Source: Jaltomata sinuosa
Taxonomy: Eukaryota; Streptophyta; Magnoliopsida; Solanales; Solanaceae
DNA: 64,000 bases
Direction: 5' to 3'
Assembly (NCBI GenBank): GCA_003996215.1
Contig: QJPP01001542.1
Span: 62,001 to 126,000 of the forward strand
Positions 1 to 10,297 of this stretch are shown piece after piece. Numbering within the stretch: position 1 is the stretch's first letter; every line of letters begins with the position of its first letter. A program made the translations under genes and the position numbers. The notes below the pieces were generated by a model, which had not been told where the DNA came from, searched no databases, and worked only from the letters and a program-made list of their open reading frames with translations.

Positions 1-1255
1 TGAAATGCTAGAAATTGTGGACAAATTGAGCAATGAATTGAATATTCAAAAGCCTATTAATGTTCAAGTCTTCTTGAATGATCTTGTTGACAATGATTTC
101 AACAATGTTTTCAAACTTTTGCCTAGTTTTTATGAACAACTTGAGAAAAAGAGGGGACAAATTTCATGTTTTGTTGCAGCTATGCTGGTTCATTTCATGG
201 AAGACTTTTCCCTCAACATTGTGTGCATTTGGTGCATTCTTCTTATAGTCTACATTGGCTATCTCAGGTTTGTTAATAATTTGTTAAGGAATATTTATAA
301 ACTGACAGCGTAAAGATTTTTACATTAATATCGATGTGATCTTTACATAATTAGCTGATGATCGGATTCACTGTTTACTTTCTTAGTATGTATACATAGA
401 TTATACACTAGTTATATATGGATTACACATATATACACATCCGTCAGCTATTTTTAGTTTAAACGGTTGGATTAGGGACTAGTTAAGTTTATTCTTTTAG
501 TTTATATTTATATAGAGATTTACCTGTAATTACTTTGTTTTGTTAAGTGATTCTGATCGTGTAAACAATTTTTGCACTCTCTATACATAAACTTAGACTC
601 ATATCTTCAAGAAGTTTAGCTTGTTCGCTAGCAACATAAATATTTTTTTACACTATCAAGTAATTTACAAAAGAATTATGTTGCCTAGGGGGCATTCTTT
701 GTTTTAAATAAGTTCATTAGGTTACATGTCTTATTTACTATCTTATTGTATTAGGTTAATTACCTATCTTATTCTATTTTTTTTTAATGAACGATTCCCC
801 GTCATTATTTTTTAGATGACCTGATAATGTAAAAAAATTATATACGTTATCTACGTATAAAAATTGAACTCATTTTCTAACTATTGTTTTTAGGTACCAA
901 AATTGTTGTTGAGTGAATCTGGTATACCGTTGAATAAAGGCAACATTTATATAGCAAAAACAAGCCCTCCAAGTGTTCATGAAGCTTATTTGAATCAATT
1001 TCAAAAGGATTTTACTAATTTTCTTTATTTGAATCAATTTCAAAAGGATTTTACTAATTTTCTTAGCATGAGATCTAAAGAGATTGTAGATTGTGGGAGT
1101 TTAGTTCTTACTTTCATATGTAAAAATGATGAAGATGATGGATGTGATTTTTGGGAGTTGCTTGGGATCACCATGAATGACATGGTCATTGAGGTATATA
1201 TACATCTCTTTTGTCATTCTTCTAAATTTCTCCTTAACTCTATTTAGATGATAGA

Positions 1256-1376
1256 GCAGCCCGGTGTACAAAGCATTCCGCGTTCACACAGAGTCCGATA
1301 AAGGGTCGTACTCCAAGGGTGTGATCTAGACAGTCTATCCTAATACAAGCATTAGTGATTGTTTTCACGGCTCGAA
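1256..1376 (-). mobile_element. tRNA-derived SINE, 5'-truncated, in intron 2 of the SABATH pseudogene
   Basis: Read on the minus strand it begins with a B-box-like GTTCGAGCCGTG, passes through a degenerate body and ends CACCGGGCTGC, as in the common Solanaceae SINE seen complete at 4246-4390. The tRNA-like A-box half is missing. Confidence 0.7.
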
Positions 1377-1379
1377 CTT

Positions 1380-1488
1380 TCGATGGAAGTTCCCGTTGGA
1401 AGGCCGTCAGAAATATGAGATTTCCGATGGAAAGTCGATAAGTTATTTTTTTGAAGGATTTTTGTTGGAAATTCACGTTTTCTAGTAG
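1380..1488 (-). mobile_element. CACTA-like transposon end fragment
   Basis: On the minus strand the segment starts CTACTAGAAAACG, close to the CACTACTAGAAA terminus of plant CACTA (En/Spm) elements, and continues with short motifs of the GGCCGTC/GAAAT type often seen just inside such ends. Only one terminus is visible and no transposase is present. Confidence 0.4.
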
Positions 1489-2039
1489 CAGATCTAGTTC
1501 CTTTCAATTAGTATTATCTGTCTTTTAAGATTTTGCATGCTACTTAAAAAAATCAATTTAATAGCCTTATTCATAAAGAGTATTTGATAATGACATGAAA
1601 GCAAGGCCTAATGATTACACAAATAGGAGGAGAATATATAGTTAATATTAACATTAAAGAAAAAAAATTCAACAAAATGATATATTTTTAGATTCTTTTC
1701 TTTAAATAAATTATAGTTAAATGTGTTATAAATTGACTGATTATGACATCTATTTTCTTTATATTGACCTAGGGTTTGATTGAAGAAGCCAAGTTAGACA
1801 AATTCAACCTTCCACTATATGCACCATCAATAAAAGAAATAAAACAAATCATAGTAGATGAAGGCTCTTTCAAAGTATTGCAACTTGAGATATTTAAACT
1901 CAAGTGGGATTCAAACATGGCTAATCATGGTGAGAAAGAAGAAGCAATATTATTTGATGAAAAGAGTAGGGCTACATACGTATTTGGTGCGTACCTTGAC
2001 TTATCTATCAGACGTTTATCACTATCTTCATCAGTATAG

Positions 2040-3059
2040 GTACAAATAATAAATAATTCTATTATGCCAAAATTTAAATGGATGAAAAGAACTCGTCTAG
2101 CTAACATTCTTTATTTTTACAGAGATTTGAATCCTCATCCCCGATGATCCATTTTGGAAAAAACTTACCCACATCGGGTGTATAAACCAAACCAATGAAT
2201 GCATGACATGTGTTTGAATATATACAACTATCACTTAACCATGATTAATTAATATATACAATTATTTTATTAAATTATTTAACCATAATAAGTTGCATTG
2301 ATTTGGTGTCCATTTCATTTTTACGAGTGGTGACAATTGAAATTTTAGTGAACTTAGTTGACCATAATCTGGCCACATAGGTTGCAAAAGTCCGTGAGTC
2401 CGTGACTCAATCGGTCCATCAATATTTGGCATGTGACGGGAGATAGATTTCATTCATCCTGATCTGATCCGATGTAGATCTTGTTTATAGGTGAAATTAG
2501 AAAAGTTTCATTTTATGGGTTTTGAATTTTGAAATGACGACTTCAAGTATTAATTATTGAGTTCTAAATTTAATATTATATTTAATAGATTTTCTAATAC
2601 AAATCTACTATTTTTATCAAAATATATTAGATTCAGCCAAACTCGTATCCAAACTTTTAGTTCAGCCATTGATCTTTTTGTTTAATTCTAAGCCTCTCTA
2701 TAGAGACCAATATGAGCTCAATGAATTTTGAAGAAGAGGTAATAAACTTTTTGGAAACGATTTATGTAAATGTTCCCTATGAATAAAACATTAGACTATC
2801 GTTTTAGGACTTGCATAATTCTAGATCGTTATCTAAATAATTTTCACAAGACTTTCAACAACAACAATAACAATAAATTCAATGTAATCTCACATATGAG
2901 GGTCTACAAAAGGTAAAATGTATGCAGATCTTACATTTACCTTATGAAAAATAGAGAAATAAATTTTAGACCGTGATCTAGAAAATCCATAAGCTATAAA
3001 ATAAATAAACAAAAGGTCATCTATTAAATAATGGTCTCAAAAGGGCTAATTGGCAAAAT
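2040..3059. other. Intergenic, no gene seen
   Basis: AT-rich DNA between the SABATH pseudogene and the RPL13A promoter. The only structure I can support is an Au-type SINE tail at 2857-2947. The remaining open frames are short and look like nothing known. Confidence 0.6.
2857..2947 (-). mobile_element. Au-type SINE fragment
   Basis: On the minus strand: an AAGGTAAATG-like segment, GATCTGCATACATT, a degenerate CTCATATGTGAGATTACA and a terminal (TTG)n tract. This is the order of the Au SINE tail (GGTAAGGTCTGCGTACA ... GGTATGTTGTTG), seen in better condition at 31552-31657. Confidence 0.65.
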
Positions 3060-3135
3060 TTCTGAGATAACCACATATACTGGGCTAAAAAAATCAGAAG
3101 CCCAAAAACACATACAGATCCACACCCCACATAGA
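3060..3135. repeat. Upstream copy of a duplicated promoter block
   Basis: About 75 bp matching 3340-3418 over nearly their whole length: ATAACCACA, TACTGGGC, TCAGAAGCCCAA, ACAGATCCACA occur in the same order in both. The TGGGC/GCCCA cores are site II-type elements. The copies lie about 280 bp apart; the intervening DNA is AT-rich with a long T run near 3160. Confidence 0.75.
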
Positions 3136-3339
3136 ACGGTTACGTGTCAAGTCATGTTTTTTTTTTTTTTCCACATCAGATGCCAAGCCACGTCAGGCGG
3201 TTGAAGGAGGTGTTAAGTTGGAATGTATTTGTGATCCAAAATATTAACGGCGGGGGTATTTTTGAGCCAAAAATGAAATGAAGGGTAAATTTGCTTTATT
3301 TCGAATAGTTTGAGGGTAATTTTGACACCTTTTTCCGTT

Positions 3340-3469
3340 TCAGAAATAACCACAGTTACTGGGCCGAAAAAGTCAGAAGCCCAACCCAAAAACATGTACA
3401 CAGATCCACAGCCCATTTACATCCCTTTCTTCTCCATCATATAAATAGAACGACTGCTGAAAAACCCTA
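3340..3469 (+). promoter_or_regulatory. Core promoter of RPL13A: site II elements, TATA box, telo box
   Basis: Several TGGGCC/GCCCA (site II) cores lie at about 3358-3412, a TATAAATA box at 3440-3447 and the telo-box AAACCCTA at 3462-3469, about 35 bp before the start codon. Site II plus telo box is the usual signature of plant ribosomal-protein promoters, where it couples expression to growth and TCP-type regulators. The site II block is the downstream copy of the repeat at 3060-3135. Confidence 0.8.
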
Positions 3470-3501
3470 GCAGCAGCTCTCTGCAGTAGCGGTTCAAGAA
3501 A

Positions 3502-5915
3502 ATGGTGTCCGGTTCAGGTATCTCAGCAAAGAGGATAGTGGTGGATGCTCGGCACCACATGCTGGGAAGATTATCTTCGATTTTAGCGAAAGAATTGCTT
3601 AATGGGCAGAGAGTAGTTGTTGTTAGGTGTGAAGAGATTTGCTTATCAGGTGGACTTGTACGTCAGAAAATGAAGTACTTAAGGTTCCTTCGTAAGAGAA
3701 TGAATACTAAACCTTCTCATGGTCCTATCCATTTTCGTGCTCCTTCTAAAATCCTCTGGCGTACTATTCGGGGGTATGATTTCTAGTTCTTTGAACATTT
3801 TGTATTGGTAGTTTATTTGGAGTAGTAATTTTTTTAGTTAGTGGCTCTGGTGTTTATTTTATTTATATATGATAATCTATGTTGCTCGGACTCTCCAAAA
3901 CTGATGCTGAACTCGTGTCTGATCCTCCAAAAATGTACTCTTTCTGTACTAATTTATGTTATGTTGTTTGACTTGACACGTAGTTTAAGAAAGACTGAAT
4001 TTTGAAACTTGTGATCTAAAACAAGTTATAGATTTCTGTGGGGCTATTAAATGGGCATTTTAAGATTAAATTGTAACTAAATATAATTTTTTTTTTTTGG
4101 GACTGATTAAAAAAGGTTTGAGGATCCGACATGCACCTGTTCGCCATTTTGATGATAAATTGGTATACGTAATCCTTTTCATAGTTGTAGATTGTAATGG
4201 ATCAGGGTAAGATTAGGTGAAACATATATTAGTATTTTAAGTTAAGGGGAGCCTTGGCGCAATGGTAAAGTTGTTTTGAGCTGATGCTTGCGTCTGGTTA
4301 AGCTGCATACATTACACTCCTTTGGGTTGTGGCCCTTTCCCCGGACCCTATGTTAACCATGATGCTTCATGCACCAAGCTGTCTTTTATATGTTAGTATT
4401 TTGATTACATGGTGTTTAAAAGAAAGCCCACGTGTGGGATTTCACTGGGTATGTTGTAGTTGTTCGTTAAAAGAAAATTAAGCATGTGTGAGCTAGTTTT
4501 GGAAGTGTAGATACTGCTTGGTCAGTTGCAGACCAGTTTATTTCATTGTAGTAAAATATTTAGGGGTATATGTGTGATGATGATGAGAATACTGTCGATA
4601 GTTTGTGCAATACTGTATTTATCTGTAGGTATTAAGTGTCTGTCTCAATGTCCATTGATTTTGATTTGTGTGTTAATGGGTTTCCTAACTTGTAAAGAAG
4701 CTCTTTGCACTAGTATATATGACCTTCCGTCTAGCATTATATCAGCATGCCTATCAAAGTGATGCAACATTGTTTGCTTGTTTTATGTTTATGGATATAG
4801 TGTTTCTCGCAAGTTTTATTTAGTTTAGTTAGAGACCTGTATGTTTTGAAGAACCATTTGTGTTGGAAGATAACTTGCTTTGTATTGGAACGACTGATCT
4901 GAAAGGAGACTGGATGTGGATAATCCCAATTAATTTGGGATCGAGGTACATTTGATTATAGTTGATCTGAAACTAATATTTTGTTTTTCATGTGATGAAT
5001 TTTTCGGTTGATTAATACCTTTAGAACCTCTGAGTCGTGAACTGTACTAGAACAAGACAAGCTCCCTGCTACTTGTACAATTGTGAATGATAATGTCTGT
5101 TCATTTTATGTTAGGATGATTCCCCACAAAACTAAGCGTGGAGCTGCCGCACTTGCGCGTTTGAAGGTTTTTGAGGGTGTTCCACCCCCATATGACAAGA
5201 TCAAGAGGATGGTCATTCCCGATGCACTCAAGTGAGTTGCACTGCAGCAGTCATAGCTTATTTTGTTCTAGTATTATTGTTTCTTTTAGTACTGAAGTTT
5301 TTACCCTTATTTTGTGACTAGGGTATTGAGGCTCCAGGCCGGACATAAATACTGTCTCTTGGGCAAGCTTTCATCAGAGGTCGGATGGAATTATTATGAT
5401 ACTATCAGAGTAAGTTTCTTGCATCTCGTATTTTCATCTAGCGTACATCGATTCTCTCTAGTTAGTTATGGTGTTTCTTCACTTTTGGTATCGGTGGGGC
5501 AACATATAACAGTTGTTAGCTATTTCTTCATTTTTGTGTTGTTTATACCCATATGAAATTTAATCCTCTGCTCCAAGTAGCAGCTAGTGTTCCTCCTCTT
5601 TTTGCTTACCCCTTGTTCATCTAACTACAAGCCCCGGCTTCTCTTTCTGCAATTTTCTTAAGTTGAGCTTTCATACTTGTAATGTGCATCGGTGGTAACT
5701 ATGTAACTATTGCGAGTGTCATGTTATTCACATCGATGGTGACTCTTCTCCGTTGTTATGATCTACTGCAGGATCTTGAGAACAAGAGAAAGGAGAGAGC
5801 TCAAGTAACATATGAGAGGAGAAAGCAGTTAGCGAAACTTAGGGTCAAGGCGGAGAAAGCTGCTGAGGAGAAGCTTGGTCCTCAACTCGCCATTATTGCT
5901 CCGATCAAGTACTGA
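3502..5915 (+). CDS. RPL13A: 60S ribosomal protein L13a (uL13), four exons
   Basis: Component of the cytosolic large ribosomal subunit. Exons 3502-3773, 5115-5231, 5322-5409 and 5772-5915 join in frame to 206 residues plus stop, the usual plant length. The product runs from MVSGSGISAKRIVVDARHHM through RAPSKILWRTIRG, MIPHKTKRGAAALARLKVFE, YDKIKRMVIPDALK and VLRLQAGHKYCLLGKLSSEV to a basic C-terminal helix ending QLAIIAPIKY. All introns have GT/AG ends. The start is the first ATG after the telo box and matches the family N-terminus. Intron 1 (1.34 kb) carries a SINE and other repeats but leaves the splice sites intact. No defect is seen; the gene looks functional. Confidence 0.96.
3880..4145. 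repeat. Fold-back dispersed repeat remnant in RPL13A intron 1
   Basis: The left part contains GTTGCTCGGACTCTCC and CTGATCCTCCAAAAATG; the right part contains GAGGATCCGACATGCACC, an approximate inverted match. This resembles a dispersed Solanaceae repeat whose copies carry GGATCCGACACG-type arms. The class is unknown to me. Confidence 0.4.
4246..4390 (+). mobile_element. tRNA-derived SINE in RPL13A intron 1
   Basis: Begins GGGGAGCCTTGGCGCAATGG (A-box-like), then the body GGCCCTTTCCCCGGACCCTA, and ends near GCACCAAGCTGTC. TTAGTATTTT at 4229-4238 recurs at 4393-4402 and is a candidate target-site duplication, although 7 bp separate the left copy from the element. The SINE is sense to the host gene and distant from both splice sites. 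Confidence 0.8.
4428..4463 (+). repeat. Au SINE tail fragment
   Basis: GTGTGGGATTTCACTGGGTA followed by TGTTGTAG is the terminal part of an Au-type SINE; nothing of the 5' part remains. Confidence 0.5.
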
Positions 5916-6127
5916 AGTCGAAATATAGTTTGTTTTTGAAGTACAATTTTGATGGAGATTGATGTTTTGACATTAGTTTGTTCCTTGTTTACGGGATGCA
6001 GTTTGCAGTTTTAGCAATATTTTCGTCATTTGATCAGACTCTTCTCTGTTTTTTTCGTGTATTTCGTTGCTATATCATGTGGAAAGATTTTCTTCCAATG
6101 AATCTCAAATATTGAAGCAACATATAA

Positions 6128-7687
6128 TCTATATATCTTAGGTCTGCCTACGTGGCATGTCTCAAAAGCCTCCATTCATATTTATCTTTTTTCTCATTTT
6201 TTTGACATTTCTTTTTCTATTTTTTATTGTATTAAGAATAAATAAGGCAATTACTACTCATCCATTTATTCCTTTTTTCCCCCATTTTGTGCCTACATTT
6301 ATAAAAGATGTTAATTAGTTTAGTCTTTCAGTTATGTGCCCCTTTGTATTCCAAATCATAGATTAAAAACAACTAAAACATAACGGCTGATTGGACATGA
6401 TGGGCAGGTTATATTCAATTACTATATAAATTCTGCTGATTTTGCAAGCTGTAGTGTAGGAATCAACATTCAGATTTGTTCTGCTAACTATACTTGCCAT
6501 ATTTTCTTATCATTTGTATAGTAGTGTTATATAGAAATTTTTGCCAATCTACTCTTTCTTTGGTTCATTTTCATGATGATTTACAATTTCTATGGATTTC
6601 TTGCAACATAATATGCAAGTATTTTAACAAACTTTATACCTGCAAAAGAAGGAAACAACATGTCTTTTTCTTTTTTTAACTTGTGTTTCTTCATATTGGT
6701 AATCACTTCTTTCTTTTTAATCGTTGCAACTGATTTAATGTTAATGAAGAAGTATATATCTGCATGAAGGTCATTAGTTCCTTAACGCTGAATGTGAATG
6801 AAACAGTCCTTTTAATGCCTAACTAGAATTTTAGTTAGTACTTGAGTTGGAACAAGAAATTAGATGGAACAGAGAAAAATAGATCATTTTCCTTGAAATT
6901 CTTTCTTGCTTTAAATGGTTTTTGATGAAAATTAAAAACAATTTATGAGACATCTTATGAATTTCAAGAGTCAAACGAATTTCCTTTGACTGTGGTCTTT
7001 TCATACCTTTAAATATTTTTAAATTATCAATTATAGTATATTATTTTTTACGTAATTTTCAAATATAAAAATTTTATTTCAAAAAATCTAGGTCTGAATT
7101 AAAATTAAAAGGTTTGACTCTTCAATCAGAACACTATCACATAAGTTGGGAGAGAGGGAGTATTACCTACCTATATTGATTATACAAAAATCAAATTTAC
7201 AGAATTATATACAACTTTTAATCTATATAACACGTATTAGAAGTTCTATTCCAATTGAATCTGAAGACTAAAACAATATTTAAACTTAAAGATATTCTAA
7301 CATTTTGAATATTATAAAAAATAAATTTATAATTTAAACAAATAATAATATAATGGACTATGAAGTCAAGTGTCCACGAAGAACGAACGAGAATTAAGAA
7401 GACTTGCATTACATAATATTTTCCCATATAACTAAAATAACATTTATAATTGACTGCAAAATAGAAAATAATGCGTTGTTATTTATTTTAATTTGTCTTT
7501 TTTGTTTAACTAAGTTTGTGTATTTTTTTCCTTATACATTTGATGTTTATGTTTTTTTTTATGCATGTCTTAGATTAATATTTATTTACTTATAACTTTT
7601 GGTACTGTAAGAATATTATTTCTTCAATATCAACTAAATTTATAAGAAGAAATGTATGACCGCGCGAAGCACGGATCAGTTAACTAG
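6128..7687 (+). mobile_element. Non-autonomous Helitron, about 1.56 kb
   Basis: The left end starts TCTATATATCTTAGG and soon has CTACGTGGCATGTCTCAAAA. The right end has the GC hairpin CCGCGCGAAGCACGG (7660-7674), a short spacer and CTAG at 7684-7687. The flanks are A (6127) and T (7688), the insertion site expected of Helitrons. No Rep/helicase coding remains. A piece resembling a Stowaway end (GGGAGAGAGGGAGTA near 7149-7163) lies inside, suggesting nested insertion. It sits about 210 bp 3' of RPL13A. Confidence 0.75.
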
Positions 7688-8059
7688 TTATTGAGATATT
7701 TATGTAAACATAATTGGTAAATACTTACCTGCAACAGATATTTATGTCAAACCATTGAAGTGTTAACCTTAGTAAAAAATTAAATTGAAAAAAATTAAAT
7801 TGAAAAATCATACTTTACTCAACTATATGAGAAAGTAACTTAGATGTGTTATTCTGTACTCCTATTAATTGTGAAGCTTTTTCTTGATCTAATTGACTGT
7901 ATATACGTTGTTTGGATATAGACTTGATTGAAACTTAAAACGGAGAGATTTAAAAGTTAAAGTTATATTTGAACATATATTGTCTACCAAACAAATTTTA
8001 TTCAAAGCTTAATTTTGGGATATCCCACCTTATTCCAATCAAGCTTGAGATGATTTTAT

Positions 8060-8125
8060 TCTATCTCCGAGACCTCACTGTGTGGGAATATACTGGGTAT
8101 GTTATTGTTGTTGTTGTCCCAGGTG
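8060..8125 (+). repeat. Au SINE tail fragment
   Basis: CCGAGACCTCACTGTGTGGG, then ATATACTGGGTATGTTATTG and a TTG tract: the last third of an Au SINE. Confidence 0.55.
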
Positions 8126-9776
8126 GAATAAATCAGTCCAGGGATTGTAATTTCAGCATAATTTAGTCCGCGTACCAAACGATCCCTTAGAGTGTGGTCG
8201 GTACGAAGAAAAACATTTTCTATGGAAAGTGTTTTTTTGAAAATTGATTTTTAGAAAATATGATTTTCTACTTATTTTCTAGAAAAATATTTTTTTTGAA
8301 AAATATTTTTTTAAAAAACCATTGAGATATATATAGTCGACGTATATAATTGATTATATATACTCGTTTGGATATAAACTTAATTGAAATTTGAAACGAA
8401 GAATTTAAAACTTCAGAATAAAATTATTATTCAAAGTGCACAAGTCGAGAATAGTGGTTAATGGTTAATCATCAATTCACTAACCACGCCTTCTTTTTTT
8501 GCTTAAAATCATTAATTGCATTTAATAACATTAATTAATTCAATAGTGAAATCAACCAACAATAACCTGCCTTTGGCTTTTTCGAAGTAAGTTTTCTCCC
8601 TTTTGACCATAAAATCCAACAACAACAACAAAATAACCGTTACTCCCTCCGTTTCATATTACTTGACATTTGTTGACTGACACATCTACTATTACTTTTT
8701 CTGGATCATTTTATTTATCGTATGAGTGTATGCATAATTTATCCCGACCTTTATGGGGTAAAGAGACTATTTTTGATAAATACTCGACCCAATTTTTCTT
8801 TTTATTGATTTTTTTTTTTAAAAATGTAATAGTAAAAACTATGATAAAGATTTGAAGTGTTAATTTATTTTGAGGTATTTTAAGTAAATATTTTTCTGTA
8901 AAAATATACTTAATAATTATAGATTAATAAATAACATCATTAAAAATAATCAATATCTTCCAAATATTGTTACTTAAATTGATTAATAAAATTTTCAATA
9001 ACGGATTTGATTTTTCTATCACTCGTGTGAATATAATAAGGTTATATATTAGCCAAAAACATAGAATTTTATTTGCTTTAATTTCTTTTTCAGAATGAAA
9101 AATAATTTTGATTTGCCACCCAAATTTTAAAAAATAAATAACGACAAGACAACACAATTATTTGATACAATAATAAATAAATAAAAACTTAAAAAATATT
9201 TGAAAGAGAGTAGAATTTTAAAAAGATTACATTGTAATTATATCATTTAATTTGATTTTTGACCCAATTTCCTACCGATCAATTTATTACTAGGCCAAAC
9301 TATGTAATCACATTTAATTACACTTAAATCTAATTCTCATGTGGTTTTTCGAACAAACTCTTATTTAAAAAAGCCCCTTCAAATATTTCTTTTCAAAAAA
9401 CAAAACAAAAAGATTTTTGAGTTAATAACACTTTTGGTCCCACAATTATTGATAAATTCTAATTTTATTCTTTATGATACTAGATTAAACACATATAACC
9501 TTCAATTACTAATTAAAATGTGCACATTTGCTCCTTTCACTTATGGGTATTCACATATTTTCAGAATTATTAATCGTTTTCTCATTTAATCATTCATGTG
9601 TTATGTTATACTTATTTTGTTCCTCCATATCTATGATTAATGTACTTCTAAAAATAATTCAAGCATAATATATTTCCTACGTAAAGGAACCAAAAATACA
9701 CATTTTAATTAGATAAAATGTATCGAGTCATTTATCATTTTTCTCTCTATATACATATTGTACCTTCGGAAAACAA

Positions 9777-9873
9777 TCCTCTATCTCACATTTGAGGTAA
9801 AGATACAGACTACATACACTCTATCCTTTCCAAACTTCACATTGTGGGAAGACACTGGATACGTTGTTGTTGT
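9777..9873 (+). mobile_element. Au-type SINE, diverged
   Basis: CGGAAAACAATCCTC, then ATTTGAGGTAAAGATACAGA, a degenerate TACACTCTATCC and CACTGGATACGTTGTTGTTG follow the Au SINE order. Diverged and truncated at the 5' side. Confidence 0.6.
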
Positions 9874-10230
9874 ATATATATCGTACCTTATATAGGACGA
9901 GAATTGCTTTGAGACTATAAATTCAAGGTGAAAATATATAGTACATTTTTACTTGTTTTATTAAGAGTAGTTACCACAAATAAAACTTAATATTATGAAA
10001 GAGAGAAAGAGGGACTAGTAATAAATATTTTAACTCTATACCAAAAATAATTAGTTGGGAGAGTTAATTAAGTTAGTAATTATTATTACTACCCCACTAC
10101 TTGCTACTACTCAATTAACTAGCAACTCTTGACTTTTCATTTGTCTAAAAAACCATTAAAAAAAAGCCTTTTCTTTTACCCCACTTTTCTATTTGACTTT
10201 TCATTTCATAACTTTTTTTTCCCATCAACT

Positions 10231-10240
10231 TATATATATA
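10231..10240 (+). promoter_or_regulatory. Putative TATA box of the pectinesterase gene
   Basis: TATATATATA lies 58 bp before the start codon, a plausible spacing for a short 5' UTR. Position is the only support. Confidence 0.45.
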
Positions 10241-10297
10241 TGTTCAAGGTTATTTCTTGTTGTTCTTACAAAAAAATAATAATACAAGTTTCAAGAA

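Larger units (their letters stand above)
1..2039 (+). pseudogene. SABATH-family carboxyl methyltransferase pseudogene, 5' end outside the window
   Basis: Family members transfer a methyl group from S-adenosylmethionine to the carboxyl of salicylate, jasmonate or benzoate-like acids in the cytosol. Three exon remnants are visible: to 267 (VQVFLNDLVDNDFNNVFKLL, then the SABATH stretch GSFHGRLFPQHCVHLVHSSY), 894-1193 (VPKLLLSESGIPLNKGNIY onward, ending NDMVIE) and 1773-2039 (GLIEEAKLDKFNLPLYAPS). Introns 268-893 and 1194-1772 keep GT/AG ends. The frame breaks near 185: one base is missing between CFVAAM and GSFHGR. A perfect 39-bp tandem duplication lies at 987-1025/1026-1064. After ATYV the expected C-terminal segment is replaced by unrelated residues and a stop, and no final exon follows. 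The first exon would lie left of the window. Which acid the ancestor methylated cannot be told. Confidence 0.85.
7688..10230. other. Intergenic region with transposon pieces
   Basis: No gene is seen. Identifiable pieces are an Au SINE tail at about 8060-8125, a Stowaway-type terminus at 8640-8668 (TACTCCCTCCGTTTCATATT) and an Au SINE at 9777-9873. The remainder is AT-rich and separates the Helitron from the pectinesterase promoter. Confidence 0.55.

Noticed and set aside
1776..2039. Functional third exon of a SABATH enzyme
   Set aside because: The frame upstream is broken, the C-terminal part is replaced by unrelated sequence, and no last exon follows.
4246..4390. tRNA gene suggested by A/B-box-like motifs
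   Set aside because: It is a SINE head with a non-tRNA body and tail; no cloverleaf can be drawn. The same holds for 27471-27664 and 49575-49755.
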